This document shows, one piece after another, positions 36,283 through 44,536 of a DNA stretch of 64,000 nt. The DNA is from Rhizobium sp. BG4. GTDB taxonomy: Bacteria > Pseudomonadota > Alphaproteobacteria > Rhizobiales > Rhizobiaceae. The stretch spans positions 2,347,001 to 2,411,000 of the forward strand of contig NZ_CP044125.1 in NCBI RefSeq assembly GCF_016864575.1, in the 5' to 3' direction. The notes under the pieces were generated by a model. The model was not told the origin of the DNA and made no database searches. It worked only from the letters and a program-made list of their open reading frames with translations. Position 1 is the first letter of the stretch. Each line of letters begins with the position of its first letter. The translations under genes were made by a program, and so were the position numbers.

Positions 36283-37230
36283 ATGCGCAAACTCATGTTG
36301 GGTCTTGCCGTTGCGGCCGTCGCTGTGGCGGGTTCCGCATACGCACAGGACAAGAAGTTCACCATCGGCGTGTCCATTCCGGCCGCTGACCATGGCTGGA
36401 CCTCTGGTGTGGTCTTCCATGCCGAACGTGTCGCCAAGAAGCTGATGGAAGAACATCCGGGCCTGAACGTCATCGTCAAGACCTCGCCGGATGCCGCAAG
36501 CCAGGCAAACGCCGTGCAGGACCTCGATACGCAGGGTATCGACGCCCTCGTCATCCTACCGTCGGATCCGGATCCGCTGGTCAACGCCATCAAGGAAGTC
36601 AAGGGCAAGGGCAAGTATGTCGCTCTCGTCGACCGTGCACCGTCCACCAACGACGACTCGGTTCGTGACCTCTACGTTGCCGGTAACAACCCGGCGCTCG
36701 GCGAAGTCGCCGGCAAGTACATTGCCGCTCAGACGCCGGATGCACAGGTCGTCGTTATCCGCGGTCTGCCGATCCCGATCGATCAGCAGCGCCAGGACGG
36801 CTTCGATAAGGGCATTGCGGGCTCCAACGTCAAGGTTCTCGACCGCCAGTACGGCAACTGGAACCGCGACGACGCCTTCAAGGTCATGCAGGACTACCTG
36901 ACGAAGTACCAGAAGATCGACGTCGTATGGTGCCAGGACGACGACATGGCTGTCGGCGTTCTCCAGGCCATCGAGCAGGCCAAGCGCACCGACATCAAGT
37001 ATGTCGTCGCCGGTGCAGGCTCCAAGGACATGATCAAGAAGGTCATGGACGGCGACAAGATGATCCCGGTCGACGTTCTCTATCCGCCGGCAATGGTCGG
37101 TACGGCTATGGAACTGACGGCTGCCGGTCTCTACGACCAGGTACCGGTTCGCGGCACCTTCGTTCTTGATGCGACGCTCGTCACCAAGGACAATGCCAAG
37201 GACTTCTACTTCCCGGATTCTCCGTTCTAA
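36283..37230 (+). CDS. Ribose-type sugar ABC transporter substrate-binding protein
   Basis: A 315-residue periplasmic binding protein of the Peripla_BP_4 (RbsB) class. The signal peptide is MRKLMLGLAVAAVAVAGSAYA, with cleavage before Q22. The mature part starts FTIGVSIPAADHGWTSGVV, with two lobes. WNRDDAFKVMQDYL and VVWCQDDDMAVGVLQAI are typical of the family. The sugar cannot be named from sequence. It follows the permease gene by 87 bases and ends in a strong terminator. Confidence 0.93.
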   Translation: MRKLMLGLAVAAVAVAGSAYAQDKKFTIGVSIPAADHGWTSGVVFHAERVAKKLMEEHPGLNVIVKTSPDAASQANAVQDLDTQGIDALVILPSDPDPLVNAIKEVKGKGKYVALVDRAPSTNDDSVRDLYVAGNNPALGEVAGKYIAAQTPDAQVVVIRGLPIPIDQQRQDGFDKGIAGSNVKVLDRQYGNWNRDDAFKVMQDYLTKYQKIDVVWCQDDDMAVGVLQAIEQAKRTDIKYVVAGAGSKDMIKKVMDGDKMIPVDVLYPPAMVGTAMELTAAGLYDQVPVRGTFVLDATLVTKDNAKDFYFPDSPF

Positions 37231-37243
37231 TCATTCGTATCGG

Positions 37244-37275
37244 ATGCGCCCATTCGAAAGGATGGGCGCATTTTT
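37244..37275 (+). terminator. Rho-independent terminator after the sugar-binding protein
   Basis: ATGCGCCCAT and ATGGGCGCAT form a perfect 10-bp stem followed by a T-run. It ends the ABC operon 14 bases after its last stop. Confidence 0.93.
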
Positions 37276-37440
37276 CATGTCTTCAGGTTGTGTGCGGACG
37301 AATTTGCGGCACGTACCTCTTGCAGCTGCCGGTGAGGCGTGTTTAGTTCGCCTACCGTTTGACTTCCGGCTTTCCAGCCACATCTGCCGCAAGTGCGTGG
37401 AGGCGCCTTGCTTCCGCCAGAAGCGTGTTGAAGACTACCA

Positions 37441-37450
37441 TAAACGTTTA
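37441..37450. promoter_or_regulatory. Candidate LacI operator before the isomerase gene
   Basis: TAAACGTTTA is a perfect palindrome within CATAAACGTTTACG, similar to operators A and B at 33.5 kb. It lies 29 bases before the isomerase start and suggests that the same LacI protein controls this unit. Confidence 0.55.
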
Positions 37451-37478
37451 CGGTCGCTAATCAGGGAGGATTTCTGAC

Positions 37479-38531
37479 ATGAAGACGATCAAGGGGCCAG
37501 GCCTGTTCCTCGGCCAGTTCGCAGGCGATACCGCGCCTTTCAACTCATGGGATGCAATCACCAAATGGGCGGCCGACATCGGCTACAAGGGCGTGCAGGT
37601 TCCGACCTGGGCGAGCCAGCTCATCGACCTGAAGAAGGCCGCAAGCTCCAAGGATTATTGCGACGAATTCGCCGGCAAGGCGCGTGAAAACGGCGTCGAG
37701 ATCACCGAGCTTTCGACACACCTGCAGGGCCAGCTGGTTGCCGTTCATCCGGCCTATGACGAAGCCTTCGACGGTTTTGCGGCACCCGAAGTGCGCGGCA
37801 ATCCGAAGGCACGTCAGGAATGGGCTGTCGAGCAGGTCAAGATGGCGCTGACGGCGTCGAAGCATCTCGGCATCAAGGCGCATGCGACCTTCTCGGGCGC
37901 GCTCGCCTGGCCGTTCATCTATCCCTGGCCGCAGCGCCCGGCCGGTCTCGTCGAGACCGCCTTCGACGAGCTTGCCAAGCGCTGGACGCCGATCCTCAAC
38001 CATGCCGAAGATTGCGGCGTCGACGTCTGCTACGAGATCCATCCGGGCGAAGACCTGCATGACGGCATCACCTTCGAGATGTTTCTGGAGCGCGTGAAGA
38101 ACCACAGCAGAGCCAACATGCTCTACGATCCCTCGCATTACGTTCTGCAGTGCCTGGATTACCTCGACAACATCGACATCTACAAAGACCGGATCAAGAT
38201 GTTCCACGTCAAGGATGCCGAGTTCAACCCGACAGGCCGCCAGGGCGTTTACGGCGGCTATCAGGGCTGGGTCGAGCGTGCCGGCCGCTTCCGCTCGCTG
38301 GGCGACGGCCAGGTCGATTTCGGCGCCGTCTTCTCGAAGATGACCGCCAACAATTTCGACGGCTGGGCCGTGGTCGAATGGGAATGCGCGCTGAAGCATC
38401 CGGAAGACGGTGCCCGTGAAGGCGCCGAATTCGTCAAGAAGCATATCATCCGCGTTACCGAGAAGGCGTTCGACGACTTCGCCGGCAGCGGCACCGACCA
38501 GGCAGCCAACCGGCGCATGCTGGGGATTTAA
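37479..38531 (+). CDS. TIM-barrel sugar phosphate isomerase/epimerase (AP-endonuclease 2 fold)
   Basis: A 350-residue member of the xylose-isomerase-like TIM-barrel superfamily. Conserved acidic and His metal ligands appear to be in VCYEIHPGEDLHDG, MLYDPSHYVLQ, MFHVKDAEFNP and VVEWECALKH, spread along the C-terminal half. Relatives include ketose 3-epimerases, inosose dehydratases and the YcjR enzyme, and the reaction here is unknown. AGGGAGGATTTCTGAC precedes the ATG, and a LacI-like operator is upstream. A Gfo/Idh/MocA oxidoreductase follows, the same pairing as in several sugar-oxidation pathways. Confidence 0.85.
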   Translation: MKTIKGPGLFLGQFAGDTAPFNSWDAITKWAADIGYKGVQVPTWASQLIDLKKAASSKDYCDEFAGKARENGVEITELSTHLQGQLVAVHPAYDEAFDGFAAPEVRGNPKARQEWAVEQVKMALTASKHLGIKAHATFSGALAWPFIYPWPQRPAGLVETAFDELAKRWTPILNHAEDCGVDVCYEIHPGEDLHDGITFEMFLERVKNHSRANMLYDPSHYVLQCLDYLDNIDIYKDRIKMFHVKDAEFNPTGRQGVYGGYQGWVERAGRFRSLGDGQVDFGAVFSKMTANNFDGWAVVEWECALKHPEDGAREGAEFVKKHIIRVTEKAFDDFAGSGTDQAANRRMLGI

Positions 38532-38542
38532 ATCTTCAACGT

Positions 38543-38695
38543 CCCTTCTCCCCAGCGGGGAGAAGATGCCCGCCAGCGCAGATGAGGGGGATGAGGAGCG
38601 ACAGCGACGAATGCCTTGAGCGACAAGCGAAAGGCGTTTGCGTGTGGCCCCCTCATCCGGCCTCCGGCCACCTTCTCCCCGCTGGGGGAGAAGGG
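38543..38695. repeat. RIME-like intergenic element between isomerase and oxidoreductase
   Basis: CCTTCTCCCC/GGGGAGAAG hairpins at 38543-38566 and 38672-38694 flank inverted copies of the GATGAGGGGG / CCCCCTCATC motif (38581-38590 and 38649-38658). It matches the element at 28221-28339 but with its halves spread by about 55 bases. Like that copy it sits inside a sugar operon. Confidence 0.8.
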
Positions 38696-38717
38696 AAACA
38701 CTTTCGAGGAGGACACA

Positions 38718-39905
38718 ATGGCAATCGAAGCATCAAACGAACAGACCCGCGAGCCGCGCATCCGGCTCGGCATGGTCGGCGGCGGGGCTGGCGCATTCAT
38801 CGGCGCGGTACACCGCATGGCCGCCCGTCTCGACGATCAATATGAACTGATCGCCGGCGCCTTGTCGTCGACGCCGGAAAAGGCGCAAGCCTCGGGTCGC
38901 GATCTCGGTCTCGATCCGTCGCGTACCTATTCCAGCTATCGCGAGATGGCGATCCGCGAAGCGAAGCTGAAGAACGGCATCGAGGCCGTCTCGATCGTCA
39001 CGCCGAACCATGTGCATTACGACGCTGCCAAGGAATTCCTGCGCCGGGGCATCCACGTCATCTGCGACAAGCCGCTGACCTCGAACCTGGCCGATGCCAA
39101 GAAGCTGAAGAAGATCGCCGACGAAAGCGGTGCGCTCTTCATCCTGACGCATAATTACACCGGCTATCCGATGGTCCGCCAGGCGCGCGAAATGGTCGCC
39201 AATGGCGAGCTCGGCGATATCAGGCTGGTTCAGGCTGAGTATCCGCAGGACTGGCTGACCGAGGCCGTCGAACAGCAGGGCGCCAAGCAGGCCGTCTGGC
39301 GCACCGATCCGGCGCAGTCGGGTGCAGGTGGCTCGACGGGCGATATCGGCACGCATGCCTATAATCTCGGCTGCTTCGTTTCCGGTCTGGAGCTCGACAG
39401 CCTTGCCGCCGATCTCGACAGCTTCGTCGAGGGACGCCGTCTTGACGACAACGCGCATGTGATGCTGCGCTACAAGGCGAAGGGCAAGGAAAAGCCGGCC
39501 AAGGGCATGCTCTGGTGCAGCCAGGTGGCACCGGGCCACGAGAATGGTCTGAAGGTCCGCGTCTACGGCACCAAGGGCGGCATCGAGTGGGTTCAGGCCG
39601 ATCCGAACTATCTGTGGTTCACGCCGTTCGGCGAGCCGAAGCGGCTGATCACCCGCAATGGCGCCGGGTCGGGCGCGGCAGCGGCGCGCGTTTCGCGCGT
39701 TCCCTCCGGTCATCCGGAAGGCTATCTCGAAGCCTTTGCGACGATCTATACCGAGGCGGCGCTCGCTATCAACGCCGCCAAGAAGGGCAAGCCGGTCGAC
39801 AAGGCCGTGGTTTACCCGACCGTTGATGACGGCGTGAAGGGCGTGGCTTTCGTCGAAGCCTGCGTCGCGTCTTCGAAGAAGAACGGCGGCTGGGTCAAGG
39901 TCTGA
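38718..39905 (+). CDS. Gfo/Idh/MocA family NAD(P)-dependent oxidoreductase
   Basis: A 395-residue dehydrogenase. The N-terminal Rossmann fold has IRLGMVGGGAGAFIGAVHR near residues 15-33, followed by the CDKPLTSNLADAK block (EKP-type lysine) and a C-terminal domain with GGSTGDIGTHAYNLG. GAGGAGGACACA fixes the ATG. Related enzymes oxidise inositols or glucosides, often at C3. It follows a TIM-barrel isomerase/epimerase and likely shares its pathway and LacI control. The sugar acted on is unknown. Confidence 0.9.
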   Translation: MAIEASNEQTREPRIRLGMVGGGAGAFIGAVHRMAARLDDQYELIAGALSSTPEKAQASGRDLGLDPSRTYSSYREMAIREAKLKNGIEAVSIVTPNHVHYDAAKEFLRRGIHVICDKPLTSNLADAKKLKKIADESGALFILTHNYTGYPMVRQAREMVANGELGDIRLVQAEYPQDWLTEAVEQQGAKQAVWRTDPAQSGAGGSTGDIGTHAYNLGCFVSGLELDSLAADLDSFVEGRRLDDNAHVMLRYKAKGKEKPAKGMLWCSQVAPGHENGLKVRVYGTKGGIEWVQADPNYLWFTPFGEPKRLITRNGAGSGAAAARVSRVPSGHPEGYLEAFATIYTEAALAINAAKKGKPVDKAVVYPTVDDGVKGVAFVEACVASSKKNGGWVKV

Positions 39906-39929
39906 TCGCAGGCCCATAGCTGATCATTT

Positions 39930-39963
39930 GAGCGCATTCCCTAAGATTGGAGGGAATGCGCTC
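39930..39963 (+). terminator. Terminator-like hairpin after the oxidoreductase
   Basis: A perfect 13-bp stem (GAGCGCATTCCCT with its complement) has an 8-base loop. Only a weak T-run follows (ATTCGCGTTT), but the length and position suit a transcript end. Confidence 0.75.
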
Positions 39964-40019
39964 ATTCGCGTTTAAGAGGATTGTGAAAGAAGAAGGGCGC
40001 AACCATTTGGGGAGGCCCG

Positions 40020-40385
40020 ATGACATTCTCTTTCCGCATCATGACGTGCATCCTGGCGCTTGGCGCCGTTCCTGCATCCGCTCAGCAGTTCGTTCCCGGA
40101 GGGCAACGCGTGCCGGGCACGGTCAACGTGCAATCGACGATGTCGATGTCGGTTCCCGCCGATGCGACGCAGAATCCCTCCGAGCAGATCGAATTCGCGC
40201 AGAAGGCTTTCTATGCGATGGCCGGGCGGCAATGCTCGCTGGTTCTGGAGACGGTCGGCGAAAGCTGCCAGATTACCAATCTCAGCAACAATGCGGATCT
40301 CAATCGCGGCAACGGCAGCTTCATCACGGTGCGCGGCACCGTCACGATGGCGGTCAAGCTGAAGAACCAGGCGGACAAGCCATAA
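40020..40385 (+). CDS. Small exported protein of unknown function
   Basis: A 121-residue protein with a signal peptide (MTFSFRIMTCILALGAVPAS then A/Q at about 21/22). The mature part is about 100 residues with two cysteines (RQCSLVLETVGESCQ), which could form a disulfide in the periplasm. No domain was recognised. GGGGAGGCCCG is a good ribosome site directly before the ATG. It stands alone between a terminator and the convergent DoxX gene. Confidence 0.78.
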   Translation: MTFSFRIMTCILALGAVPASAQQFVPGGQRVPGTVNVQSTMSMSVPADATQNPSEQIEFAQKAFYAMAGRQCSLVLETVGESCQITNLSNNADLNRGNGSFITVRGTVTMAVKLKNQADKP

Positions 40386-40432
40386 CGCGGATCCAGCTGA
40401 AGCGGAGAACCGCTTCAGCCTCGCCGTTCATA

Positions 40433-40837
40433 TCAGGCGGCTGCCGCCTGCTTGCGCTTCAACAGCGCATCGACGCTGTAGGGACCGGCGCCGGCGGCGA
40501 CGAAATACAGCATGACGAAGCAGAAGAGGATGGCGGCGACGCCGCCGTTCTGGGCCGGATAGAAGCTCTTCGGCGCATGGGCGATGAAATAGGCGAAGGC
40601 CATCAGGCCCGAGAGAACAAAGGCTGCGGCGCGCGTCTTGAAGCCGATCAGCACCAGGAAACCGAGCACGAGTTCCAGCATGCCGGCGATCCAGGACATC
40701 GAGCCGACGGGCGGCACGTTCGCGGCGGCCGGGAAATGCAGGATCTTCTGCGTTCCGTAGCTAAAGAGCACGAGCGACGAGACGATGCGTAGCAGGCTGA
40801 GAAGGTGGGGCTGCAGCAGGTGGATGGAGGCGAGCAT
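40433..40837 (-). CDS. DoxX family membrane protein
   Basis: A 134-residue protein with four membrane helices, starting MLASIHLLQPHLLSLLRIV. The DoxX pattern is seen in YGTQKILHFP, SWIAGMLELVLGFLVLIG, and LMAFAYFIAHAPKSFYPAQNGG. Family members take part in redox or thiol stress and quinone-linked oxidation, but no specific reaction can be assigned. The ATG at 40837 fits the family's N-terminus; an upstream in-frame extension does not. Confidence 0.88.
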   Translation of the reverse strand: MLASIHLLQPHLLSLLRIVSSLVLFSYGTQKILHFPAAANVPPVGSMSWIAGMLELVLGFLVLIGFKTRAAAFVLSGLMAFAYFIAHAPKSFYPAQNGGVAAILFCFVMLYFVAAGAGPYSVDALLKRKQAAAA

Positions 40838-41085
40838 CGGGTTCCTTTCGTTATAATCTCCCATTCCCGCTCTCACCCGGCACACCGCCGATCTCAAGTC
40901 ACGTCTTCTGACATCAGCGTTATCGCATTGCGAGCAGTGCAGGCTGTCGACCGGCACACGCCTTGATTTGACCCATTTGCCCGCCTAGATTGTCGCTATC
41001 CGCAATACCAACAGGATGTGTGCCACCATGGATTTCACCCAGATCGCAATGCCGTCTCGCCTTGCCATCCGGGAGTTCTCTATCC

Positions 41086-42684
41086 ATGCCTGCCTCCATC
41101 ACCATTTCCAATCTCTCGTGGTCGACGCCTGACGGCCGGCCGCTTCTTTCCAATCTCGATCTGAGTTTCGGTGCCGAGCGCACTGGGCTTGTCGGCCGCA
41201 ACGGCACCGGCAAGACGACGCTGCTGAAGCTGGTGGCCGGCGAGTTGCAGCCACTGTCGGGCAGCATCGCCTTTGCCGGACGTTTCGGCATTCTCCGCCA
41301 GGCGGTTCAAGTCGAGGCTGGGGCGGCGGTCGCCGATCTCTTCGGTGTGCGGGAGACGCTCGCCATCCTCGCCCGCGCCGAGCGTGGGGAGGCGACCGGT
41401 GACGAGCTTGCCAACGCTGACTGGACGCTGGAAGCCCGCATGGCCTCGGCGCTCGAGCGCGTCGGGCTCGATGCTTTGCCGGAGACCGGTCTCTCGTCGC
41501 TCTCCGGCGGGCAGCGCACGCGCGCGGGGCTCGCGGCACTGGTCTTTTCCGAGCCGGACTTTCTGATCCTCGACGAGCCCACCAACAATCTCGACCGCGA
41601 AGGCCGGGAGGCGGTAATCGACCTCTTGCGCGACTGGCGCGGCGGCGCGCTGGTCGTCAGCCATGACCGCGAACTGCTCGACACGATGGATGCGATCGTC
41701 GAGCTGACAACGCTCGGCGCCAAACGCTATGGCGGCAACTGGAGCGCCTTTCAGGAGCGCAAGGCGATCGAGCTTGCGGCCGCCGAACATGATCTGGCGG
41801 ATGCGGAGAAGCGGGTCGACGAAGTCGATCGCAGCGCGCAGCTGGCCGCCGAGCGACAGGCCAAAAGCGACCGCGCCGGGCGGGTGAAGGCGGCGCGGGG
41901 CGACATGCCCCGGATCCTGGCCGGCGGATTGAAGCGCAAGGCCGAGAATACGCGTGGAGACCGGGTTCGCCTCGGCGAGAAGCGGCGCGATCAGGCGTTC
42001 GGCGATGTATCGGCGGCGCGCGGCAAGATCGAAATACTACAGCCCTTTGCCGTCAAGCTGGAGCCGACGGGGCTTCCGTCGTCTCGCGTGGTGTTGCGTC
42101 TCGATGGCGTGACGGCTGGCTATGAGCCGGGGCACCCTGTCATCCGCGATCTCTCGCTTGCGCTGACCGGGCCGGAGCGCGTCGCGATCTCCGGGCCGAA
42201 CGGCTCCGGCAAGACGACGCTTCTGGCGCTGATCACTGGCACGCTGAAGCCTTGGGCCGGGACGGTCTCCGTTCCTGCCGGGCACGCCTTCTTTGATCAG
42301 AGCGTCAGCCTGCTCGATCCCAAGTTCAGTGTCCGCGAGAACTTTCGCAATCTCAATCCCGGTGCGGATGAGAATGCCTGCCGGGCGGCGCTGGCGCGGT
42401 TCATGTTCCGGGCAGACGCGGCATTGCAGCAAGTCTCGACATTGAGCGGCGGGCAGCTGCTGCGCGCAGGTCTTGCCTGCGTGCTCGGCGGACCGAAGCC
42501 GCCGCCGCTGCTGATCTTGGACGAGCCGACCAACCATCTGGACATCGATTCCATCACCGCCGTCGAAGCCGGGCTGGTGGCATATGACGGCGCGCTGCTC
42601 GTCGTCAGCCATGACGAAGTGTTTCTCGACAATATCGGCATTTCCCGCCGTCTGCTCCTGCCTGATGGAAAAGAGCAGCTGTGA
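41086..42684 (+). CDS. ABC-F family ATPase (duplicated ATP-binding cassettes, no membrane part)
   Basis: A 532-residue protein with two cassettes. Domain 1 has GRNGTGKTTL, SLSGGQRTR and LILDEPTNNLDREG. Domain 2 has GPNGSGKTTL, TLSGGQLLR and LILDEPTNHLDIDS. A helical linker rich in Arg, Lys and Glu lies between (about residues 225-320). ABC-F proteins act on ribosomes, sometimes giving antibiotic protection; this one's target is unknown. GGGAG is ten bases before the ATG. An in-frame upstream extension to 40990 is not favoured. Confidence 0.9.
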   Translation: MPASITISNLSWSTPDGRPLLSNLDLSFGAERTGLVGRNGTGKTTLLKLVAGELQPLSGSIAFAGRFGILRQAVQVEAGAAVADLFGVRETLAILARAERGEATGDELANADWTLEARMASALERVGLDALPETGLSSLSGGQRTRAGLAALVFSEPDFLILDEPTNNLDREGREAVIDLLRDWRGGALVVSHDRELLDTMDAIVELTTLGAKRYGGNWSAFQERKAIELAAAEHDLADAEKRVDEVDRSAQLAAERQAKSDRAGRVKAARGDMPRILAGGLKRKAENTRGDRVRLGEKRRDQAFGDVSAARGKIEILQPFAVKLEPTGLPSSRVVLRLDGVTAGYEPGHPVIRDLSLALTGPERVAISGPNGSGKTTLLALITGTLKPWAGTVSVPAGHAFFDQSVSLLDPKFSVRENFRNLNPGADENACRAALARFMFRADAALQQVSTLSGGQLLRAGLACVLGGPKPPPLLILDEPTNHLDIDSITAVEAGLVAYDGALLVVSHDEVFLDNIGISRRLLLPDGKEQL

Positions 42685-42843
42685 CCGACGAAGCGGCTCT
42701 TCGTGTCGAAGCTGGCGAAGAATCTATCTGCAACGTTGCAGTTTTGACATTCAAGGCCTGTACAAGGCATTCCGGCTTGGCTAAACCGCCGCCAACGATG
42801 GCCGCGACGGCCGACCTGAACAGCAGTAGAGACGGAAAACAAC

Positions 42844-44217
42844 ATGATCGATCCGAAGCTTCTCGCGGCCCGCTTTCCGGGCGATTTCACCTTCGGTGTG
42901 GCGACCGCCGCCTTCCAGATCGAGGGTGCCTCCAAGGCTGACGGCCGCAAGCCGTCCATCTGGGACGCCTTCTGCAACATGCCCGGCCGCGTCTATAACC
43001 GGGATAATGGCGATATCGCCTGCGATCACTACAACCGCCTCGATGAAGATCTCGACCTGATCAAGGATATGGGCGTTTCGGCCTATCGTTTCTCGATCGC
43101 CTGGCCGCGCATCATCCCCGACGGCACCGGCCCGGTGAACGAGGCCGGTCTCGATTTTTACGACCGCCTCGTCGATGGCTGCAGGGCGCGTGGCATCAAG
43201 ACCTTCGCGACGCTCTATCACTGGGACCTGCCGCTGCTGCTCGCCGGTGATGGTGGCTGGACGGCGCGCTCGACGGCCTATGCCTTCCAGCGCTATGCCA
43301 AGACGGTCATGGCCCGCCTCGGCGATCGTCTGGATTCAGTTGCGACCTTCAACGAGCCCTGGTGCATCGTCTGGCTCAGCCACCTCTACGGCATCCACGC
43401 GCCGGGCGAGCGCAACATGCAGGCGGCGCTGCACGCCATGCACTACATGAATCTTGCCCACGGTCTCGGCGTCGAGGCGATCCGGTCGGAAGCGCCGAAT
43501 GTTCCCGTTGGCCTGGTGCTCAATGCCTCGTCGATCATTCCGGGCTCCGACAGCGTGGCTGATCTTGCCGCTGCAGAGCGCGCCCATCAGTTTCACAACG
43601 GCGCCTTCTTCGATCCGGTCTTCAAGGGCGAATATCCGAAGGAGTTCGTCGAGGCGCTCGGCGACCGCATGCCCGTCGTCGAGGACGGCGATCTCAAGAT
43701 CATCAACCAGAAGCTCGATTGGTGGGGTCTCAACTATTACAAGCCGGACCGCGTTCATGACGACGCGTCGAAGAAGGGCGATTTCCCCTGGACCACGGAA
43801 GCTGCACCCGCAAGCGATGTGAAGACCGATATCGGTTGGGAAGTCTATGCGCCGGGCCTCAAGCATCTGGTCGAGGATCTCTACCGCCGCTACGAGCTGC
43901 CGGAATGCTACATCACCGAGAACGGCGCCTGCGACAACACCGATGTCGTCAATGGCGAGGTGAATGACACGATGCGCCTCGACTATGTCGGCGACCACCT
44001 CGATGTCGTCGCCAACCTGATCAAGGACGGCTATCCGATGCGCGGCTATTTTGCCTGGAGCCTGATGGACAATTTCGAATGGGCGGAAGGCTACAAGATG
44101 CGCTTCGGCCTCGTCCATGTCGATTACAACACCCAGGTCCGTACTGTGAAGAAGAGCGGCAAGTGGTATCGCGAGCTCGCCGGCCAGTTCCCGAAGGGCA
44201 ATCACAAGACGGCCTGA
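42844..44217 (+). CDS. GH1 beta-glucosidase
   Basis: A 457-residue glycoside hydrolase of family 1, the usual length. The acid/base glutamate is E171 in TFNEP and the nucleophile is E359 in ITENG. FTFGVATAAFQIEGA at the N-terminus and YRFSIAWPRI are standard. It lacks a signal peptide and should cleave beta-glucosides such as cellobiose in the cytoplasm. AGAGACGGAAAACAAC precedes the ATG. It sits about 3 kb from a sugar cluster of unknown substrate and could supply it with glucose units. Confidence 0.96.
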   Translation: MIDPKLLAARFPGDFTFGVATAAFQIEGASKADGRKPSIWDAFCNMPGRVYNRDNGDIACDHYNRLDEDLDLIKDMGVSAYRFSIAWPRIIPDGTGPVNEAGLDFYDRLVDGCRARGIKTFATLYHWDLPLLLAGDGGWTARSTAYAFQRYAKTVMARLGDRLDSVATFNEPWCIVWLSHLYGIHAPGERNMQAALHAMHYMNLAHGLGVEAIRSEAPNVPVGLVLNASSIIPGSDSVADLAAAERAHQFHNGAFFDPVFKGEYPKEFVEALGDRMPVVEDGDLKIINQKLDWWGLNYYKPDRVHDDASKKGDFPWTTEAAPASDVKTDIGWEVYAPGLKHLVEDLYRRYELPECYITENGACDNTDVVNGEVNDTMRLDYVGDHLDVVANLIKDGYPMRGYFAWSLMDNFEWAEGYKMRFGLVHVDYNTQVRTVKKSGKWYRELAGQFPKGNHKTA

Positions 44218-44263
44218 GCGGAGCTTCCGTTCCACTCTGGGGTTTATCGAAAATCGCTGAAAT

Positions 44264-44288
44264 CACCCCTGGGTTTCAGGGGTGGTTT
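44264..44288 (+). terminator. Rho-independent terminator after the beta-glucosidase
   Basis: CACCCCTG and CAGGGGTG form an 8-bp stem with GGTTT loop, followed by GTTTT. Confidence 0.85.
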
Positions 44289-44306
44289 TGGCCTCCCGAA
44301 CGAGGG

Positions 44307-44335
44307 CCGGAAATCGGTTTCTGATGCCGGTTTTT
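44307..44335 (+). terminator. Second terminator-like hairpin in the same spacer
   Basis: CCGG and ATC pair with GAT and CCGG around a short loop, and five T follow. It is weaker than its neighbours. Confidence 0.5.
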
Positions 44336-44392
44336 CCGCTTCGAAGCGCCGATCAAGCGGCATGCCATGACTACAAAATGTGCAGTAAAGTC

Positions 44393-44422
44393 AGCCGCTT
44401 CCGGTGTTCTGGGGCGGCTTTT
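44393..44422 (+). terminator. Third terminator-like hairpin in the same spacer
   Basis: AGCCGC and GCGGCT pair across a 15-base loop and TTTT follows. The 319-base spacer (44218-44536) thus holds three such hairpins and no protein frame, so it may include a small RNA gene ending here. Confidence 0.6.
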
Positions 44423-44536
44423 GCATAGATAGCGAAATTTATTTGTAAAACACGTACTGATTAATCGTTTTGCCGTGATTTTTAACAGTTTCTTGAAGGC
44501 TTGACTGTCACAGTCCCTGCCATCGGGGAGCAATGA

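Noticed and set aside
37231..37478. A short plus-strand frame between the sugar-binding protein and the isomerase
   Set aside because: It crosses the terminator and the operator and shows no protein-like pattern or ribosome site.
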